From Treponema sp. (lineage in GTDB: Bacteria > Spirochaetota > Spirochaetia > Treponematales > Breznakiellaceae), in the NCBI GenBank assembly GCA_031256445.1, contig JAIRQN010000002.1, positions 1-54,310 on the forward strand: 54,310 bases of DNA, in the 5' to 3' direction. Made by a program: the position numbers and the translations under genes. The first letter of the stretch is position 1, and each line of letters opens with the position of its first letter. The notes beneath the pieces were generated by a model, which was not told the DNA's origin, ran no database searches, and was given only the letters and a program-made list of their open reading frames with translations. This document shows, piece by piece, positions 50,488 to 54,310 of this stretch.

Positions 50488-51057
50488 ATGGAATTTATCA
50501 TTACCCCGGAAGAACAAAAAATTCTTCTGTCCCAGGCGCGGGAGAGCATAACTTCCGAACTGGAAGGACGCAAGCCGGTCTCTTTAGAATCAGGTTCCGA
50601 GGCGTCCAGCCTGAATAAACCCTGCGGCGCTTTTGTCAGTTTGCACATAACCAATTCCGCGGGAGAAAAGAACCTTCGCGGATGCATCGGCCGAATGTCA
50701 GCTAACCTGCCTCTGATTGAAACTGTCCGCCTGATGGCAAGAGAGGCGGCGTTCGGCGATCCGCGCTTTCCTCCGTTAAAACAGCAGGAACTGGAACGCT
50801 GTCACATAGAAATATCCGCGCTTTCCCCCATGTCGCCATGCCCTGATCCCCGGCAGGTAAAAGTAGGCATCCACGGCCTCTACATAATCAGAAGCGGACG
50901 CTCCGGAGTTTTACTGCCCCAGGTTCCTGTTGAACAGGGCTGGAACCTTGATCAATATCTTGATTATATCTGCGTCAAGGCAGGCCTCCCCTCCGGCTCC
51001 TATGACGCTCCCGACGCGCAGCTTTTCACATTTACCGCTGTGGTATTCGGGGAATAG
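50488..51057 (+). CDS. amrA: AmmeMemoRadiSam system protein A (AMMECR1 domain)
   Basis: 189 residues. The AMMECR1 motif GCIGRMSANLPLIETVRLMA is near residue 68, followed by FGDPRFPPL and a Gly-rich HGLYIIRSGRSGVLLPQV segment. Its MEMO partner (amrB) lies at 25184-26020. No ribosome-binding site is visible, in line with a leaderless mRNA. Confidence 0.9.
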   Translation: MEFIITPEEQKILLSQARESITSELEGRKPVSLESGSEASSLNKPCGAFVSLHITNSAGEKNLRGCIGRMSANLPLIETVRLMAREAAFGDPRFPPLKQQELERCHIEISALSPMSPCPDPRQVKVGIHGLYIIRSGRSGVLLPQVPVEQGWNLDQYLDYICVKAGLPSGSYDAPDAQLFTFTAVVFGE

Positions 51058-51121
51058 CAGAAAGAAATCTTACCGCTAACCATTTCAAACCAAAAAAACA
51101 AGAATATTGTTGTATTTCATA

Positions 51122-51166
51122 TTGACTAAAAGATTGATTTATGGTAATAAATTTGGAATTAAGGAG
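51122..51166 (+). promoter_or_regulatory. Promoter and ribosome-binding site of the B-repeat lipoprotein gene
   Basis: TTGACT (51122-51127), 17-bp spacer, TAATAA (51145-51150), then AAGGAG (51161-51166) and ATG 51172. The -10 box is weak. Confidence 0.5.
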
Positions 51167-51171
51167 TTTTT

Positions 51172-54165
51172 ATGCAATTCGGTAAATTCAAGGTGTTTTT
51201 TGGTCTTTTCTTAACCGCGGTTTTTTGCCTGTTATTTGCGGCTTGTTCCCTTGGGACTGATATTGAAGAACTGAGGGACAGGGTAAGAGAGAGGGAAAGG
51301 GAAAAGGATGAAGGCGCACAAACAGAGTTTACAGTCACTTTTGATTCCAACGGCGCGACAGGCGGGACTGTTCCCGATGCGGTTACCGCAAGCTCAAGCA
51401 TTACGCTTCCGGATAAAGGAAATCTTGTAAAAACCGGATACACCTTCGGCGGCTGGAACACAAATGCAAACGGCGGCGGATCAACATATACAGCAGGTTC
51501 CGCCTATACGGCAACCGCTGACGTTACTCTTTACGCAAAGTGGGAGTCTGTCTTTATAGTCACCTTTGATTCCAACGGCGCGACAGGCGGGATAGCTCCC
51601 TTTCAGATTAACTCAAGCCAGAACGCGCATATAACGCTTCCAGATAAGGGAAGTCTTTCCAGAACCGGGTACACATTCGGCGGATGGAGCACAAACGCGG
51701 ACGGCAGCGGGACAACATACGCGGCAGGTTCTTCTTATATGGTAACCGGATATATTACATTATACGCAAAATGGAATCCGCCGGGGATGTTTACGGTTAT
51801 ATTTGACACAAACAGCACAAGCGGAACCGCGCCTGACGCGCAGACAGTTTCTGAAGGTTCAGTCATAACACTGCCAAATGACAGTGATTTTTCCAAATCA
51901 GGCTATACCTTCGGCGGATGGAACACGGACGCAGAAGGCAGCGGGGTAAATTATCCTGCCGGATTTGATTATACAGTTGCGGCTAACGTTACCTTTTACG
52001 CCAAATGGGCTGTCAACAGACACACAGTTACTTTTGACACCAACGGCGCGGCTGGAACCGCTCCAATCGCACAGACAGCGGATTACAGTACAGACATAAC
52101 ATTGCCAAACGATAACGGGTTTACCAAAGGCAGCAATACCTTCGGCGGATGGAGCACAGACGCGGACGGCAGCGGAATAACATACGCGGCAGGTTCCTCT
52201 TTTACTGTTACCGCTGATATTACGTTATACGCAAAATGGAATCCGCCGGGAATGTTTACGGTCATATTTAACATAAACAGCGCAAGCGGAACCGCGCCTG
52301 ATTCTCAGACAGTTGCCGGCGGTTCAGCCGTAACGCTGCCGGACAGCGGCGCCTTTTCCAAACCCGGCCATACCTTCGGCGGCTGGAATACAAACTCGGA
52401 CGGAAACGGGACTATCTTTGAAACCGGTTCTTCCTATACAGTTACAGCCAATTTTACCCTTTACGCAAAGTGGAATATTAATATTTACACAGTTACTTTT
52501 GACACCAATGGCGCGGCTGGAACCGCTCCGGCAGCGCAGACGGCGTATTACAATACAGGCATAACATTACCGAATGACAGTTCTTTTTCCAATCCCGGAT
52601 ACACCTTCGGCGGCTGGAATACAAACGTAGACAGCAGCGGGGAGACATATACGGCAGGTTCCCATTACACGGTAACCTCCGGCGTTACGTTATACGCAAT
52701 ATGGAACCCGCCGGGAATGTTTACGGTTATATTTGACATAAATAACGGAAACGGGACCGCGCCGGAAGCGCAGACAGTTACCGACGGTTCAGCCGTAACG
52801 CTGCCGAACAACAGCGCTTTTTCCAGACCCGGCCACACATTCGACGGCTGGAACACAAACGCGGACGGAAACGGCGTAAATTATCCTGCCGGACATACTT
52901 ATACAGTTACAGCCAATTTTACCCTTTACGCAAAGTGGAATATTCATAGTTATACAGCCGTCTTTGACATTAACGGAGCTGCAAGCGGAACCGCTCCAAC
53001 TGTACAGACAGCGGATTACAATACAGGCATAACATTGCCAAACGACAGCGCTTTTTCCAAACCCGGTTATACTTTCGGCGGCTGGAACACAAATACAGAT
53101 GGCAGCGGAACAACATACGCGGCAGGTTCTTCTTATACGGTTACCGGAAATGTAACTCTTTACGCGAAATGGGAGCATACGGTTACATTTAACGCTAACG
53201 GCGCGGCAGACGGGACTGCTCCCGCCGCGATGAGTGTAAACCCAAATGCGGGTATTACGCTGCCTGGTCAGGGAAATCTTGTTAGAAACGGATTTACATT
53301 TGGCGGCTGGAATACCGCAGCGAACGGCAGCGGAACAACGTATACGGCAGGTTCCTCTTATACAGTGACTGGTAATACAACTCTTTATGTAAGGTGGGAA
53401 CCTGTCAGCGGTGATATGGTATGGATTAATTCTGGAACTTTTCAAAGAAATGGCTACACAATAACATTAACCAGCGGTTTTTATATGGGTAGATTTGAAG
53501 TAACTCAGGAACAGTATCAAGCGGTTATGGGTATCAATCCAAGCAATTTTAAATCAAACCAAGCATCTGGTGAAATCCAAAGCAAACGCCCTGTAGAACA
53601 AGTAAGCTGGTATAGTGCGATTGTATTTTGCAATAAGTTAAGTATTGCTGAAGGATTGACTCCGGCGTACAGGATAAATAACAATACAAATCCATCTGCT
53701 TGGGGAGCAGTACCGACAAGCAGTAACGCAACATGGAACGCCGCACAGGTTGTTGCAGGTTCTACAGGTTACCGTCTACCTACAGAGGCGCAGTGGGAGT
53801 ATGCATGCAGAGCAGGGACAACAACAACATGGTCTTTTGGCAACAATGAAAGCGATTTTACAAATCATGGATGGTACAGTGAAAATTCCAGTAGTACACA
53901 TGAAGTTGGAATGAAACTTCCTAACGCGTGGGGTTTATATGACATGCACGGGAATGTATGGGAATGGTGCTGGGACTGGTATGGAAGTTTACCGAATGCG
54001 GCGCAGACTGATCCCACAGGCGCGTCTTCGGGGAGCTACCGCGTATTTCGCGGCGGGCGCTGGGGCGGTGTAATTGAGGACACTAGTTCTGCGAACCGGT
54101 TTCGCAACAATCCTTACTACACAAGCAATAGCGGTCACGTCGGCTTCAGGCTAGTACGCCCTTGA
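51172..54165 (+). CDS. Surface lipoprotein with nine InlB-type B-repeats and a C-terminal FGE-sulfatase domain
   Basis: 997 residues. The lipoprotein signal (LLFAACSLG) is followed by a charged linker (RVREREREKDEG), then nine Flg_new/Listeria-Bacteroides repeats of about 75 residues. Each has the form TVTFDxNGAxGTAP ... GYTFGGWNTxxDGSG ... ADVTLYAKW. The C-terminal 260 residues form an FGE/C-type-lectin fold: MVWINSGTF, GRFEVTQEQYQAVMG, VSWYSAIVFCNKLS, LPTEAQWEYACRAG, MHGNVWEWCWDW, GFRLVRP. B-repeats act as stalks and the FGE fold as the display head. The C-terminal end resembles the variable region of the Treponema DGR protein TvpA. The gene has no FGE-type catalytic Cys pattern that I can place with certainty. 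Confidence 0.9.
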   Translation: MQFGKFKVFFGLFLTAVFCLLFAACSLGTDIEELRDRVREREREKDEGAQTEFTVTFDSNGATGGTVPDAVTASSSITLPDKGNLVKTGYTFGGWNTNANGGGSTYTAGSAYTATADVTLYAKWESVFIVTFDSNGATGGIAPFQINSSQNAHITLPDKGSLSRTGYTFGGWSTNADGSGTTYAAGSSYMVTGYITLYAKWNPPGMFTVIFDTNSTSGTAPDAQTVSEGSVITLPNDSDFSKSGYTFGGWNTDAEGSGVNYPAGFDYTVAANVTFYAKWAVNRHTVTFDTNGAAGTAPIAQTADYSTDITLPNDNGFTKGSNTFGGWSTDADGSGITYAAGSSFTVTADITLYAKWNPPGMFTVIFNINSASGTAPDSQTVAGGSAVTLPDSGAFSKPGHTFGGWNTNSDGNGTIFETGSSYTVTANFTLYAKWNINIYTVTFDTNGAAGTAPAAQTAYYNTGITLPNDSSFSNPGYTFGGWNTNVDSSGETYTAGSHYTVTSGVTLYAIWNPPGMFTVIFDINNGNGTAPEAQTVTDGSAVTLPNNSAFSRPGHTFDGWNTNADGNGVNYPAGHTYTVTANFTLYAKWNIHSYTAVFDINGAASGTAPTVQTADYNTGITLPNDSAFSKPGYTFGGWNTNTDGSGTTYAAGSSYTVTGNVTLYAKWEHTVTFNANGAADGTAPAAMSVNPNAGITLPGQGNLVRNGFTFGGWNTAANGSGTTYTAGSSYTVTGNTTLYVRWEPVSGDMVWINSGTFQRNGYTITLTSGFYMGRFEVTQEQYQAVMGINPSNFKSNQASGEIQSKRPVEQVSWYSAIVFCNKLSIAEGLTPAYRINNNTNPSAWGAVPTSSNATWNAAQVVAGSTGYRLPTEAQWEYACRAGTTTTWSFGNNESDFTNHGWYSENSSSTHEVGMKLPNAWGLYDMHGNVWEWCWDWYGSLPNAAQTDPTGASSGSYRVFRGGRWGGVIEDTSSANRFRNNPYYTSNSGHVGFRLVRP
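51775..53164 (+). repeat. Three 465-bp higher-order repeats inside the B-repeat gene
   Basis: The NPPGMFTVIF motif recurs at 51775, 52240 and 52705, exactly 465 bp (155 codons) apart. Each unit holds two B-repeats of alternating type. This indicates amplification of a two-repeat block. Confidence 0.8.
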
Positions 54166-54219
54166 AAAGGGAATGAGCAGTGTAACAGCTAACAGTGCGT
54201 GGGAAGGAAAACAAAGAGA

Positions 54220-54299
54220 TTTACCACGAACAGGTCCGAACAAGCCCGAACCAGTAATCAAATCAACAGGTTCGTGTCGTTGGTGTGGTTCGTGGTAAA
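54220..54299. mobile_element. 80-bp MITE-like element with 12-bp perfect terminal inverted repeats
   Basis: TTTACCACGAAC (54220-54231) pairs with GTTCGTGGTAAA (54288-54299). AAACAAAGAG occurs directly on both sides (54209-54218 and 54301-54310), as a target duplication would. It has no ORF. Related sequences are at 20599, 23555 and 40335. The rest of 54166-54219 shows nothing else. Confidence 0.65.
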
Positions 54300-54310
54300 A
54301 AAACAAAGAG

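Noticed and set aside
52789-53445. 218-codon minus-strand frame inside the B-repeat gene
   Set aside because: It is the repeated DNA read backwards; no start signal or family pattern.
51172-54165. A complete diversity-generating retroelement
   Set aside because: No reverse transcriptase or template repeat in the window.

Overview
The window looks like chromosome of a host-associated, fermentative spirochaete of the Treponema group (Treponemataceae/Breznakiellaceae). Three things point there. The order zinc-ribbon protein - rpsT - HU - lnt - response regulator - bactofilin - pncC - rho - rpmE is a treponemal arrangement as I recall it. Several spirochaete-type proteins are present: a DUF1577/PilZ-like protein, PilZ and ComFB proteins, two bactofilins, a BspA-type leucine-rich-repeat lipoprotein and FGE-sulfatase-fold surface proteins. 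Energy metabolism is anaerobic, with a membrane pyrophosphatase and a four-subunit 2-oxoacid:ferredoxin oxidoreductase. No rRNA, CRISPR array, integrase, reverse transcriptase or complete insertion sequence was seen. The species assignment is inference.

Layout. 0-2.5 kb: membrane pyrophosphatase hppA (-), with a run of hairpins behind it. 2.5-5.4 kb: beta-CASP metallo-beta-lactamase RNase and folC (+). 5.4-8.4 kb: a cell-shape/regulatory operon (-) of M23 peptidase, bactofilin, YaaR and RicT. 8.5-11.2 kb: 2-oxoacid:ferredoxin oxidoreductase operon (-). 11.3-12.0 kb: LuxR-type response regulator (+). 12.0-19.8 kb: one tightly packed eight-gene operon (-) of PilZ, HEAT-like, ComEC, KsgA, YggS, a membrane protein, RluD and RluA. 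20.5-24.4 kb: an A/T-rich accessory island of toxin-antitoxin pairs, an XRE repressor, a BspA-like lipoprotein and a GIY-YIG protein. It is bordered by inverted copies of a dispersed repeat and a remnant of an Rpn-type nuclease gene. 24.4-28.1 kb: LEA/WHy lipoprotein, AmrB (MEMO), RqcH-like NFACT protein and hemerythrin (-). 28.2-31.7 kb: ettA (+), then DUF1577/PilZ-like and secreted proteins (-). 31.8-40.3 kb: a long plus-strand block from an HD hydrolase and ComFB through rho and rpmE. 40.5-44.0 kb: a broken caspase-FGE gene, an Rpn-family nuclease and an RlmK-like methyltransferase (-). 44.1-47.9 kb: radical SAM protein, gpmI and a CsgG/LpoB-like protein (+), with a well-supported small-RNA candidate antisense behind gpmI. 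48-51 kb: tRNA-Pro(GGG), TPR protein, ispG and amrA. 51.2-54.2 kb: a 997-residue lipoprotein of nine InlB-type B-repeats ending in an FGE/C-type-lectin-fold domain. The window ends in a small inverted-repeat element.

Themes. (1) Conserved housekeeping genes carry in-frame insertions of short repeats: a 15-bp G/C-rich repeat in yggS, ksgA and probably rluA, an A/T repeat in folC, and a dispersed-repeat-like segment in lnt. (2) At least three predicted cyclic-dinucleotide receptors lie here (PilZ, PilZ-like, ComFB). (3) Several genes have a -10 box so close to the start codon that the mRNA should be leaderless or nearly so. (4) Strong non-coding signals include the ~100-nt sRNA candidate with promoter and terminator, a palindromic operator between the XRE repressor and the BspA lipoprotein, a 110-bp palindromic element near amrB, and a tRNA-Pro enclosed in an extended stem. 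No computation could be run, so family names rest on motif recognition.
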